Shown piece by piece: positions 50,785-59,911 of a stretch of 64,000 nt of DNA; the first letter of the stretch is position 1; every line of letters begins with the position of its first letter. The DNA lies in assembly GCA_963575745.1 (NCBI GenBank), contig CAUYUJ010021679.1, positions 67,501 through 131,500 of the forward strand, read 5' to 3'. The DNA comes from Prorocentrum cordatum (lineage: Eukaryota > Sar > Dinophyceae > Prorocentrales > Prorocentraceae). The notes beneath the pieces are model-generated. The model ran no database searches, was not told the DNA's origin, and saw nothing but the letters and a program-made list of their open reading frames with translations. A program made the translations under genes and the position numbers.

Positions 50785-51003
50785 ACACGCTTGTCCAGGA
50801 TAGCGGGTCGCTCCGCTGGTTCTGGCCCACCACGCTGCGGCGCGAAGCGTTATCCATTCCTGGATCCCCAGGCGTCAATGTCCCGAGCTCCCTCGAGCCC
50901 CCCGCCCCGCGGAGCGGAGCGACACGCTGTCCGCTCGCAGGGCACAGCGTGTCACGGGGGCCGCCGCGGCGACACGCCGAACAAAACCTCCCGACCGTGC
51001 CCC
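50785..51003. mobile_element. CGGTCGG foldback family, copy 3
   Basis: Motifs GGATAGCGGGTCGCTCCGC, CCCAGGCGTCAATGTCCCGAG, GAGCGACACGCTGTCCGCTC, ending CTCCCGACCGTGCCC. It abuts the 3' end of LINE C. Confidence 0.65.
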
Positions 51004-51009
51004 CTCGAA

Positions 51010-51720
51010 GCAGAGTTGGGCACCTGAACTGCGCGAGCAAAGGTGGATGCCGCAGCGCGACCGTCACTGGGCCGAAAGCACGACCCATGCGATGATGCGC
51101 GGCACGCAATGGGCGATGGCAATGACATAATCGAGATCACTGCCACTATCTGATACTTACGCGCGAGCTTAAGACCAGGGCCCCGAAAACGACGCCCCCG
51201 ACACTCCAAGAAACCTCTCGCTTCGAGAACGGGCAGGTCGAGAACAAAGACCTGGATGACGAGCTACAGCAGCCACTGTTGTCTCGCTTAGGCGCCCATT
51301 TTGGCGAGGCGTGCAAGATTGCGGCCTCTGAAACCCTCCGAACGGTATTCGTAAAATGTGATCGCCACGACCGAATACCCGCGCAGGTATGATTACGATT
51401 GTGAAATCGTTACAAGTTGCACCACTTGCCACGCGCAGATCTCGCAGATCTGCGTCGGATGCTCGGAGCTCGTGGACATGGGACATCGCCTGGCCAAGAC
51501 CCACTGCGCCCGCCTCAGCTCGGTCCTTGGTGGCAGCCGACTGATCTCGCCCAGCGCCTTGGTCTGAGCCGGCGGTCGCCCGGACGCGAGCTTCGCTGGC
51601 CTGACCCCGCCAGTACCGAACATCCGACTCGGCATGGGTCTCGACGAGATCCAAGAAGATAAATGTGTGACGCGAGGGCCCCGCGATGAAATCCCGAGCA
51701 CGCTTGCGCACGGCAGTTGT
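51010..51720 (-). pseudogene. LINE C endonuclease remnant (EEP family)
   Basis: Reads RKRARDFIAGPSRHTFIFLD then VETHAESDVRYWRGQ (Glu-Thr-His box), TCNDFTIVIIPARVFGRGDH, then after shifts SDLDYVIAIAHCVPRIIAWV and CGIHLCSRS (terminal Asp-Tyr and His boxes). Order and spacing fit an EEP domain; several frame changes. Confidence 0.55.
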
Positions 51721-51779
51721 GCTTCCCAGAATTAAGAGGGACTCGCCGGCGACGTCGCGACCCCTCGACTGTCTGGAGA

Positions 51780-51822
51780 TAATGCGGGGGGGGGCGGGGG
51801 GGGTGGGGGGGGGCGAATCCTT
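51780..51822. repeat. Poly-G stretch
   Basis: GCGGGGGGGGGCGGGGGGGG-type run inside LINE C. Confidence 0.9.
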
Positions 51823-51899
51823 CTAGTCTCCTGGAATGGACATGCTGGGAATAGGGTAGCTTCTCGCCGCCGTTCCACTGAAACCGCCGACTTCCATCG

Positions 51900-52782
51900 C
51901 CGGCTGGGACGCCGACCTTTTGCATGCGACCGCTGCCGATGCCGTCTTGGCTGGGCCATGCTTGGCGGCCGCGGCCCCGATGCGTCCCGCAAGCGCCTGG
52001 ACACAGTCGACCTCGGAGCCGGATAGTGGGACGTCGATGCCGTCGCGCCCCCCCATCGATGCCAGCGGCGGGCGGGGCCTTCGGAGCATGCGCCGCGGCC
52101 GCGCCGTCAGCTCCTTTCCAATGACTAGCACGGCGCTTGGTGACTTGGGCCTGAATCGCCTCGACCCGAGCGAGGCAGTTGACGACTTCCGAGTTGCGCG
52201 TGGCCAGCTGGTCCCGCGCGCCAGCGAGGCGGCGCAGCTCCGTCTCCTCGCCCTCGTCGGCCCCCATGCCGCCGAAGTTCAAGAAAGGTTGCCCGTCCCG
52301 CATGATATCAAAAACGGCCCCGTCGCCCTGACGGTCCGCGCTGCCGCTGCCCTTGGGATTGACCTCTGGCTCGGCTCGATGACCCCGAGCTTGGATCAGA
52401 GTCTGGGCGGCCACTCGTTCGGCCTCTTCGGCTGCTGCGAGGGCGCTCGCAGCCTGTGCCTCTTCTTCTCAGCGTGGGCCAGGTTCTCGCGGCACCTTTG
52501 CAACGCCGCGATCGTGGTCCTGCTTCAGGGAAGCGTCACGCACAGCACCGTCTGCCTTCGCCAGCGCCCCGTCGGGCTGCGCGGCCGCGGCATCGACGGC
52601 TTGCCTCTGCGGAGCCGTGCTTTGCGTCTGGAGCACGCGCTTGAGCAACGGGTCGGACGCTGCCTGGGGGCGCCCCCCAGAGTGCCGAGCACCCCGTCGT
52701 CTGCACCTTCGGCCACGGACGAACCAGGAGCCGCCCCCGCTGCTGTTGCCCCTCAGCCCCCCGAGTGCATGCGGCACAAGCA
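51900..52782 (-). pseudogene. LINE C ORF1-like region
   Basis: Reads DPLLKRVLQTQSTAPQRQAV, ADGAVRDASLKQDHDRGVAK, EEAERVAAQTLIQARG-type helix, then EETELRRLAGARDQLATRNS and VVNCLARVEAIQAQVTK. Long charged helices as in the coiled-coil ORF1 of dinoflagellate LINEs. Frame changes near 52420. Confidence 0.5.
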
Positions 52783-52949
52783 TCACCACCCACCAACCCA
52801 CCCCAACCCAACCCGAAGGCTCAGATTTACCCTCGATTTCCAGTGGGGGGGGGTCGGGAAACATCGAAAAAACACATGTGGAACCCTTACCCCCCCCAAC
52901 CCGAAATTCGAGTCTTCGGGTTGGGTTGGGGTGGTCTGGTAGGTAGTCA
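52783..52949. mobile_element. 36-bp-TIR MITE, copy 2
   Basis: 167 bp flanked by AAGCA at 52778-52782 and 52950-52954. Ends and interior match 15746-15922 (CCAACCCAACCCGAAG, TTTCCAGTGGGGGGGG, AACATCGAAAAAAC). It sits at the 5' part of LINE C, as copy 1 does in LINE B. Confidence 0.92.
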
Positions 52950-52954
52950 AAGCA

Positions 52955-53424
52955 ACTCGCTCAGCCCCGCGATGGCGTGCTCCTCCGACGCAGAGTCACG
53001 GCCGCGCCCGCCGCGCCCCCTGCACGCTGTCGGAGCGGAGGGGCGCGGAAAGCGCGGTGGGGGTAGACGAGGAGGAGGAGGAGGAGAAGAAGGAGGAGGA
53101 GGAGATGGAAGAGGAGGAGGAGGAGGAGGAGGAGGAGGAGGAGGAGGAGGAGGAGGAGGAGGAGGAGGAGGAGGAGGGGAGGAGGAGGAGGGGGAGGAGG
53201 AGGAGGAGGAGGAGGAGGAGGGGGAGGAGGAGGAGGAGGAGGAGGAGGAAAAGGATGAGGAGGAGTAGAAGCAGCGGGAGGGAGAAGCAGGGGAAGGCGG
53301 GAGCAGGAGCTGGAAAAGGCGGGAGCGGGCGCGAACAGAAGCGGGAGGACAACGGAAGTGGGTGCGCAGAGGAGGGGCCACGAGCAGGATGCGGCTGGAG
53401 GGGAACACGAACAGACAGCGTCAC
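52955..53424. repeat. GC-rich spacer and (GGA)n tract
   Basis: (GGA)n-rich from 53065 to 53265. The remainder is GC-rich without a supported gene. Confidence 0.85.
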
Positions 53425-53725
53425 GGTCGGAAGTCTGTGGGCGGCGTGTCGCTCCGCCGGTTCTGGCCCACCGCGCTGTGGCGCAGCACGCTGTCCTCGT
53501 CCCTCTGGCCTGCCGCGCTGTGGCGCAGCGCGCTATCCATTTCCCTTTGGCCTGCCGCGCTGTGGCGCAGCACGCTGCCCACTGCCCAGTCCCCAGGCGT
53601 CAACGTTCCGAGTCTCTGCCCGCCCCCCGCCCCGCGAAGCGGAGCGGCGCGCCGCCCGCTCGCAGGGCACGGCGCGTCGCCAGAACCGCCGCCGCGACAC
53701 GCGGAGCAGACGCTCCCGACCGCCA
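53425..53725. mobile_element. CGGTCGG foldback family, copy 4
   Basis: Longest copy, with an internal triplication of GCCTGCCGCGCTGTGGCGCAG (53510-53580). Left arm CACGGTCGGAAGTCTGTG, right arm GCTCCCGACCGCC. Confidence 0.65.
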
Positions 53726-53930
53726 AGAGCGCAGGGAGGACCGAGGAGAGGGCAGGAGGAGGAGGAGGAGGAGGAGGAGGAGGAGGAGGAGGAGGAGGAG
53801 GAGGAGGAGGGGGAGGAGGGGAGGGGAAGGAGGAGGAGGAGGAGGAGGAGGAGGAGGAGGAGGAGGAGGAGGAGGAGGAGCCGGCCGAGAAGCAGGGCCA
53901 CGATCGTACGACGACGAGGCCGAGGACGGC
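53726..53930. repeat. (GGA)n tract
   Basis: GGA-dominated from 53755 to 53881. Confidence 0.93.
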
Positions 53931-53935
53931 AGACC

Positions 53936-54109
53936 TCAGCCGCGCGCAGAGGGGGATTGGAGGGAGGGGGGCAGGGCTTCTCGGGAGCACCCCTGCTTCC
54001 TGGAAGGCGCGGGCCTCCTCTGCAGATGCAAGGCCGGCACCTTCTGAGAAGCAGCCTCCTCCTGGGAAGCCCTTCCCCCTCCCTCCACCCCTCTGATGCG
54101 CGCCGCCAC
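53936..54109. mobile_element. CTTCTTAGAAG hairpin MITE, copy 2
   Basis: 174 bp flanked by AGACC at 53931-53935 and 54110-54114. Ends TCAGCCGCGCGCAGAGG and GATGCGCGCCGCCAC. Arms diverged to CTTCTCGGGAGC / CTTCTGAGAAGC. Confidence 0.85.
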
Positions 54110-54114
54110 AGACC

Positions 54115-54459
54115 CCCCGTGCCGAGCGCCCGGCTCCCAGGATGCCGCCGGGCCGGACGAGTGAGAGGAGCCTCGGCGGCCCCGGCGGGCCCCGCGCCGC
54201 CCCGGCTGCGTGTCCGCACCGGCGCGCCTCGGCGCCGACGCGGCAGGCCCATGCCGCCTCGGCTCGGCGGCGCCTCTCGGCGCGGGGGGCGTCGCCCAGG
54301 GCCGACCTGCCCGCCACGGAAGGAAACGCACCTCAGGATCGTTGGGCCGATGCCCACCACCATCTCCATCCCCATTCCGATCCCCACCATCCCGGCCAGG
54401 CCCTTGGGGACAGGGATCGAGACAATGATGCTCAGAAACCCTTACAGTGGGTGTGGTGA
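54115..54459. other. GC-rich spacer
   Basis: Several open frames, none distinctive; ATCCCCATTCCGATCCCC near 54370 is a short imperfect repeat. Confidence 0.3.
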
Positions 54460-54650
54460 CGCCGGGAGGTTGTGGTTTCCGATCGGCCCCGTTGGGGTTC
54501 GGGTCACGACGTTGCGCCCAAGGCTCGCTGGACCCTCGTCGGGGCGCGGCATAGATCTCTGGCGAGGTCCTCGCCCGCCACCCCCCCCCCAAGCGCGGGT
54601 TGCAAACCACACCTTTTGCAAACCACACCCTTCTGAGTCGCCGAACCCAG
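54460..54650. repeat. Dispersed repeat shared with 32205-32420
   Basis: Motifs TTTCCGATCGGCCCC, CGTCGGGGCGCGG, GGTCCTCGCCCGCC, GGTTGCAAACCACACC, TTTTGCAAACCACACCCTTC. Confidence 0.6.
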
Positions 54651-55033
54651 CTTGGCTGCCCTAATACGCCCGTGTTGCAACCCGGCACCGTGCTCAAGAC
54701 GTCTGGGTTGAGCACGCTGCGTGTTGCCTCGGCGAGTGCTGATCCATTGTGGGCGACTGCATCGCGCCGTACCTACGTTTTCGATCTACGTGTCGAGCTC
54801 CGTTTCAACACGCTACGGGTCGCGTGCTGAGCATCGGGCTGCTAAGAGATCTGGACCTCCGACGATCTGATCTGTTCACCTCGGATATTGGACGTCCTCG
54901 TCGGCTCCCGGAAGGCTTCCGGCCACGGGATGCCTCTCCGCGGCTGCGCTTTTCGTCGAGGGCGTTGTGGGTGTGCCTGCATCGTCCCGAACGGCCGCCG
55001 GAGGTCCGAGGCACGGCCCGAAAGCCGCCGGGG
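54651..55033. other. Spacer with dispersed repeat
   Basis: 54941-55005 belongs to the GCTGCGC / ATCGTCCCGAACGGCCGCCGG repeat also at 44206-44275. No gene. Confidence 0.4.
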
Positions 55034-55038
55034 ATCAT

Positions 55039-55201
55039 TCCGGAGGAAAAGAAACACACAGACACAATTAATCCTCGATCCCCCAGAAAATATGGGAAAA
55101 TATGGGAAGTGGGGGAGAAGACAAAAACCCAGAAAATATGGGAAAATATGGGGAATCTTTTTATTTGTGTGTATTTATTTGTGTGTTTGTGGGCCCCTTC
55201 A
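55039..55201. mobile_element. 155-bp-type element with 5-bp target duplication, copy 2
   Basis: 163 bp flanked by ATCAT at 55034-55038 and 55202-55206. Starts TCCGGAGGAAAAGAAACAC, ends GTGGGCCCCTTCA. Sequence closely matches 11462-11616. Confidence 0.9.
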
Positions 55202-55206
55202 ATCAT

Positions 55207-56219
55207 GAGTGTTTCAATCCCGGCGGCTTTCCTCGATCTCGTCCTCGGGGGCTCGTTGTAGGGCCCCGGGGCCATCAGAAAGGGGCTTGGGGCGAAAGGT
55301 TGCGCCCGGCGACGGGAGCGGGGCCGTCTGGGCCGCGCGATGGAAAGGCCAGGCCGTCGGACGCATCCATCCAGGGCCGAGCGCCCGTCAGGAAAGGACA
55401 CGGGTCCTGAGAGTCTGACTGTTCGCCGCCTTCGAGCTCCTCGGGGCCGTCCCTCCAGGCTTCCGGGGCCGTCAGAGAGCGGCTCGAGAGGAAGAGCTGG
55501 TCCCAAGGGGGGGAAACCCAGGGGTCCAGAGCCCGTTTCAATCAGGGCCCGCTTCCTTCATGCCGAGAGCGCCATCTCCATTCCCCTCGCGGTCCTCGGT
55601 TTTCTGTTGGCCTCGAAGAGCGCTCCTCGTCGCCACGGCTGGACGGACTTGGAAACGCTGGCCAGGAGGGATCCTTCGACGATCCGCAGGACGTGCGTTA
55701 TGGCCAGATGTGTGTGTTACCCCGTTCAGCCCCAGCCCGTGTCGGCCCTCACTAACGCTGCCTGCGTCGCACCGAAGGGCTTCGGTGGACAAGCGCACGT
55801 TGGCGCTACCACACACTCTTATGCTTATCGAGCTCTGGGAGGGGGCCCAGGGGCCTGTGTGTTGGCCGCTGGGGAAGCCTCCTTCGGACGAGAGGGGACC
55901 CTTCCGCCCACTGGGGAAACCTGCTTCGGACCCTCTCGGAAAATCAGGGTGCATTTAAATGGACTCGATCCGATTCGATGTCGATCACCAGCGGCCAGGT
56001 CCGATTCGATTCCTATGTTCCGACGGCCCGATGCTTGCATAGCGTTGCTGTGCATCCTGGCCTGGCCGATCCGATTCGACTTCAGCTCCGTGCCGATGCA
56101 GCCCGATCCAACGTACATTCCGATTCGACCCGATCTCTCGATTTGGTGCTGACTGAATTTGCGGAGCGCGGTCCAATGAGCGAGATGCGTGATGTATATA
56201 GTCGCCTGCATGTATACAT
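55207..56219. other. Spacer with CCGATTCGA repeat
   Basis: 55680-55830 resembles 56790-56940 (GTGTCGGCCCTCACTA, CCTGCGTCG, GGGCTTCGGTG). 55960-56155 is the CCGATCCGATTCGA repeat of 46690-46880. No gene is supported. Confidence 0.45.
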
Positions 56220-56371
56220 ATATGTATATGTGGATGTACATAAACACAAGTATGCATGCATGCATGCATGCATGCATACCTACCTACCGACCTACCTATC
56301 TACCTACCTACCTACCTACCTACGTACAGACATGCATGCATACATACACACATACATATATACATACAGAC

Positions 56372-56418
<47 letters not shown>

Positions 56419-56510
56419 GGCATGCATGCATGCATGCATACATGTGCATATATGTTGTGATCTATATCTATATATATATATGTACATGGTGTATGGGATA
56501 TAGAGAGAGA
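56220..56510. repeat. Compound tetranucleotide microsatellite
   Basis: Successive tracts: TGCA, CTAC/CTAT, ATACACAC, ACAG/GACA (about 11 steps), TGCA again, and TATA. Confidence 0.95.
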
Positions 56511-56985
56511 CACTCAAAAACAAAATTAACAGTAACAAAATGTGGATAATGGCCGAAGGCCTCGGGGTGGGGGGGGTGCGACAGTGAAGATCACTTCAGG
56601 TCGATTCTTGTCGAGGATCGAAAGGACGTGTGCTGGCCCAATGTGTGCGTTGTGCGTGTGTATGTTTGTTTGTTTGTGTGTTTGTGTGTTTGTGTTTGTT
56701 ACCCGTGGGACCTTGTGAGGTCTCTGAGGGCTCTGGCGTTTCTAGACGCGCACGCGCGGCTGCTGTTCTACGACTTTCTCCGCCCTGTCGCTGCGCGCAT
56801 GGCCGTGACGCCACATGAGTGTGCGCTACCCGCTGCTCTCCACCTCGGGCGCGATGCCTGTGTCGGCCCTCACTACGTCGCCTGCGTCGTATTGGAGGGC
56901 TTCGGTGAGCAAGCACACGTGGGCGCTGTTGCCACGCCTCCCGAAGATCGTGTCCAAGAAGCAGAAACTGCACAATCATGAACTT
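56511..56985. other. Spacer
   Basis: GT-rich run (56645-56700) and a stretch related to 55680-55830. No gene. Confidence 0.4.
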
Positions 56986-57106
56986 TCGGTGGTCCGCGCG
57001 GATTTCTTGCATCGGCGCTGCGGCCCTCCTGGCGGCGCTTCCGGCGCCGCCCCTGGCGCGCTCCCGGGGCCCAGCGCCGATCCGAGAAATCCGCGCGGAG
57101 CTTCGA
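56986..57106. mobile_element. TCCGCGCGGA foldback element, copy
   Basis: 121-bp foldback: GTCCGCGCGGATTTCTTGC ... GGCGCTTCCGGCGCC ... CAGCGCCGATCCGAGAAATC and CGCGCGGAGCTTCGA. Upstream CATGAACTTTCGG is the complement of sequence next to the 34177 copy, so the mobile unit may be longer. Confidence 0.75.
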
Positions 57107-57109
57107 GAG

Positions 57110-57427
57110 TTGGCACCGCTCGGACATGTGCAGCTTCTGTCGGCGAGGACCATCGAGGAGCACAGTCGGGGCCCTGAAGAAGGAACCCTTTTTGTTGGGG
57201 AGGGGCTCCGCGTTCCTTAAGTGTTTCACAGTTTGCCTCAGGTTGTCCTTATGTTTTCGATAGGAAATCGAAGTTTAACTTATGGAAAAGAGGGGCCTCG
57301 TTCCTTATTTAGGGTTCCTTAGGTCAACGCCCCGACTGTAGGGTGGATCCTCGTGCGAGACAGAAACGCACGAAACCGAAAAAAACAAAAAAATGCACGG
57401 GGGATGGACGTCCGAGAGCGATGGTGA
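57110..57427. mobile_element. CATCGCTCGGACGT MITE, copy 4, split by another MITE
   Basis: Left part 57110-57160 (CCGCTCGGACATGTGC, ACCATCGAGGAGCA) and right part 57341-57427 (CGCACGAAACCGAAAAAAAC, GGACGTCCGAGAGCGATGG) are the two halves of the family. The Tc1/mariner-like element at 57161-57340 sits between them. Confidence 0.8.
57161..57340. mobile_element. Tc1/mariner-like MITE, copy 2, nested
   Basis: 180 bp, same ends as 7522-7700 (CAGTCGGGGC / GCCCCGACTG). The right TA is intact, the left flank is CA. Inserted in the preceding element, so it is the younger of the two here. Confidence 0.85.
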
Positions 57428-57769
57428 AGGGCAGGGGTCCCCGCGTGAGACGGGCCACCCAGAGTCCTGGGGCTCTGCCAGGGACCGGCTCTCCTCCCTC
57501 ATCATCATCATCATCATCATCATCATTCGGGAGCCTTGAGACGGGGGTCAATGCAAACGGGGGTCAGCCAGAGCGCCAGATCCTGCAGGATCCTGCGAAG
57601 ACCCCCTCTGGCTGACCCGGGTTAGCGAGCCGCTCGTGGCCGCGAGGCGGCCGCACATATTGGCTGACCCGGGTTTGCGAAGACCTGCGTTGCAGTTTGT
57701 TTTCCTGCATTGCAGTTTTTGGTTTCCTGCTGACCCGGGTCTGGATTGACCCGGGTCAGAAGATCCCCG
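57428..57769. repeat. Spacer with repeated TGACCCGGGT palindromes
   Basis: TGACCCGGGT occurs at about 57615, 57665, 57730 and 57747, with AGCCAGAGCG / CCCTCTGGCTG inverted nearby. CAT run at 57499-57525. Function unknown. Confidence 0.5.
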
Positions 57770-57850
<81 letters not shown>

Positions 57851-57993
57851 AATCATAATCATCATCATCAGTATCAGTCATCATCATCATCAGTCATCAT
57901 CATCACCAGTCATCATCATCATCAGCCATCAGGCATCATCATCATTCTTCATCAGTCATCATCATAATCATCATCAGTCATCATCATCACCAG

Positions 57994-58077
<84 letters not shown>

Positions 58078-58078
58078 C
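57770..58078. repeat. (CAT)n microsatellite
   Basis: About 300 bp of CAT/ATC with CAGTCATCAT interruptions in the middle. Poly-His, Met, Asp frames are artefacts. Confidence 0.98.
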
Positions 58079-58864
58079 CTCGAGTCGTTTCCTGTGGGTC
58101 GTCCCGCGAGGCCCGTGGAGAGCCTCGGGGCCCCCGAAGCGGCAGAGAGATGGGCGGGCCCCCCCCCCGTCGCCTCCTCCAGCGCCCGCCTCGGTCGCGC
58201 CAGGGTTCGACTGCACGGGAGAGTGACCCTTCGACGGCGTAACTTATTGGCGCTGGCCCGCTGGGGCCCCCAGATAGCTGAAAAAGGTGCGCGATAGCAG
58301 CGTCTTGCGCGCTCGGGTTCGGGCCCCCCCCCCGCGCGCCTCCCCGAAGTTGCGCACCAAAGGTCACTCTTGCCTAGGGTTACTCCTGCGTGGCACATGT
58401 CGTCGGGGCACGGGCCTGCCGCGGCCAGACGCCAGCAGTTCTTAGGAGGCCCGGAATCCAGTCGCCACAGAAGCCGCGCCCCGCTGCTGCCAGAAATGCC
58501 CCAGCTTCCCATCCTTCATCTCGTTCAGTACAATCAATCCGCATAGTAAGGATGAGCGACTTTCCAAGGTTCCCCGTGCATCCTTTCCCTTCGGCCCATC
58601 CTTGGTCGCTATCGCTGGCCGCGGCCCGCTCGCAAAGTGTCGACATGGCCTTCCAAGGCGCTTGCATCCCTATCTTGCGTCCTTATTATACGGGTTGACT
58701 GGAGCAAATCATGGGAGCCTTGAATACCTTCGCATCTCCACCTTTAGAGTACACTCGCGTCGACTTGCGTCTTTAGTCGACGAGATGGCGCCGATTTGCG
58801 TCGACTAGCGTCGATGAGTCTCGATACGCAGGCGCCAACAAGATGGTATGGGAAGCTCCCATGA
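58079..58864. other. Spacer, possible coding remnant on the - strand
   Basis: - strand frame 58380-58667 (ATG start; MSTLCERAAASDSDQGW, GFCGDWIPGLLRTAGVW) has mild coding look but no known family. 58740-58830 has GTCGACTTGCGTC / GTCGACTAGCGTC repeats. Confidence 0.2.
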
Positions 58865-59035
58865 TCAGCCACGCGCAGAGGGGGGTGGAGGGAGGGGGGA
58901 GGGCTTCTTAGAAGCACCCCTGCTTCTTAGAAAGCGTGGGCCTTATCTACAGATGTAAGGCCGGCGCCTTCTAAGAAGCAGCTTCCTTCTAAGAAACCCT
59001 CCCTCCTCCCCACACCCTCTTGTGCGCGCCACCAA
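58865..59035. mobile_element. CTTCTTAGAAG hairpin MITE, copy 3
   Basis: 171 bp, ends TCAGCCACGCGCAGAGG and GTGCGCGCCACCAA, with intact CTTCTTAGAAGC arms. No matching 5-bp flank (CATGA against GATAA), so one flank may have mutated. Confidence 0.75.
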
Positions 59036-59059
59036 GATAAGCTACCACAGGAAATTTGG

Positions 59060-59440
59060 GGGAATGGCAGCTGCACACCTACACCGATCCTGACCAGGAC
59101 CATCCTGGGCCCAAGATCTGCGCACACGTCCCCCTGACCAAGCCAGGAGGGCGTGTACGGTAGGTTCGTGCGGCGTTGGCTCGCCGGCGACGCCGGCGAA
59201 AGCGTTCAGGGTTGAATTGTGCGACGCGGAAGCACCGAGGAACACTGCAATGCCATTAAACCCGACGGAATTCAAACTTGAACGATCAGGGCAGCGATCG
59301 ATTCAAGGTTGAACGATTGACGCGGTGTCGAAAATTTTTGGGCGCGTCGACACCTCACGAACCTACCGTGCACCAATCCAGGGACCAGGATGGGCCTGGC
59401 CAGCATTGGTGCAGGTGTGTAGTTGGCGCTCTCCTACCCT
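59060..59440. repeat. 380-bp inverted repeat upstream of the leader gene
   Basis: Left arm GCACACCTACACCGATCC, GACCATCCTGGGCCC, ACGGTAGGTTCGTG; right arm on the complement ACACACCTGCACCAATGC, GCCCATCCTGGTCCC, ACGGTAGGTTCGTG. Loop about 59200-59310. The left arm carries a 30-bp extra piece. Origin unknown. Confidence 0.7.
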
Positions 59441-59571
59441 CCCTTGTCACCCCTCCCCCTCGACCCCCCCCCCCGCCATTCTCCTCCCCGCCCTCACCCA
59501 CTCCGCATCCCTCCGTCTGTCACCATCTCGGCCTCACCCACCAGCTGTTCCTTGCTCGCACCTCTCTCTCC

Positions 59572-59613
<42 letters not shown>

Positions 59614-59614
59614 A

Positions 59615-59645
<31 letters not shown>

Positions 59646-59819
59646 TTTTTATCTCTCCCTCTCTCTCTCTCTCTCCCGTGTATAAGTCACTACCCTTTAT
59701 TGATGTGTTGCTCCCCGACCGACATGGTGGGCGCTAGGTTTTAGGAAAGAAACTCCCGACCATCCTCGCCCGCCCTGCACACCGCGGCCGCCAGGCCCCA
59801 GGTATCCTGGATGGCCGAT
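59441..59819. other. 5' flank with (CT)n tract
   Basis: CT-rich (59441-59540) then a TCTCTCTC microsatellite (about 59562-59680). 59690-59819 is unique sequence. No core promoter can be named; a TTTATTGATG lies at 59696. Confidence 0.5.
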
Positions 59820-59841
59820 GCCGTAGCCATTTTGGCTCAAG
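59820..59841 (+). other. Dinoflagellate spliced-leader sequence in the genome
   Basis: All 22 positions match the known leader (core CCGTAGCCATTTTGGCTC, then AAG, with G at the variable first base). The leader is normally added to mRNA by trans-splicing, so its presence here, 70 nt before an ATG and in the same direction, fits a relict leader left by retroposition of an mRNA. The alternative is a leader RNA gene: GT follows directly, as at its splice donor, and AGCCGC...GCGGTT downstream could form a stem. Confidence 0.9.
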
Positions 59842-59911
59842 GTGTCTGGATGCATAGCTAAGCCGCCCAGCCTAGCGGTTGCCAAATAAATCTGTCACCG
59901 TGTTTCCATAG

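Larger units (their letters stand above)
51004..52782 (-). mobile_element. LINE-type retrotransposon relic C, 3'-truncated
   Basis: On the - strand an ORF1-like part (about 51900-52780) followed by an endonuclease remnant (about 51010-51720). The reverse transcriptase is missing; the element is cut at about 51004 by a foldback repeat. Frames are broken. Confidence 0.6.

Noticed and set aside
53057-54664. 535-codon + strand frame
   Set aside because: It crosses two GGA tracts, a foldback and a MITE in one frame; no consistent protein signal.
59820-59900. Calling the leader match a leader RNA gene outright
   Set aside because: A GT follows and a small stem is possible, but only one copy is seen, with no tandem array, and a coding frame begins 70 nt on; kept as an alternative.
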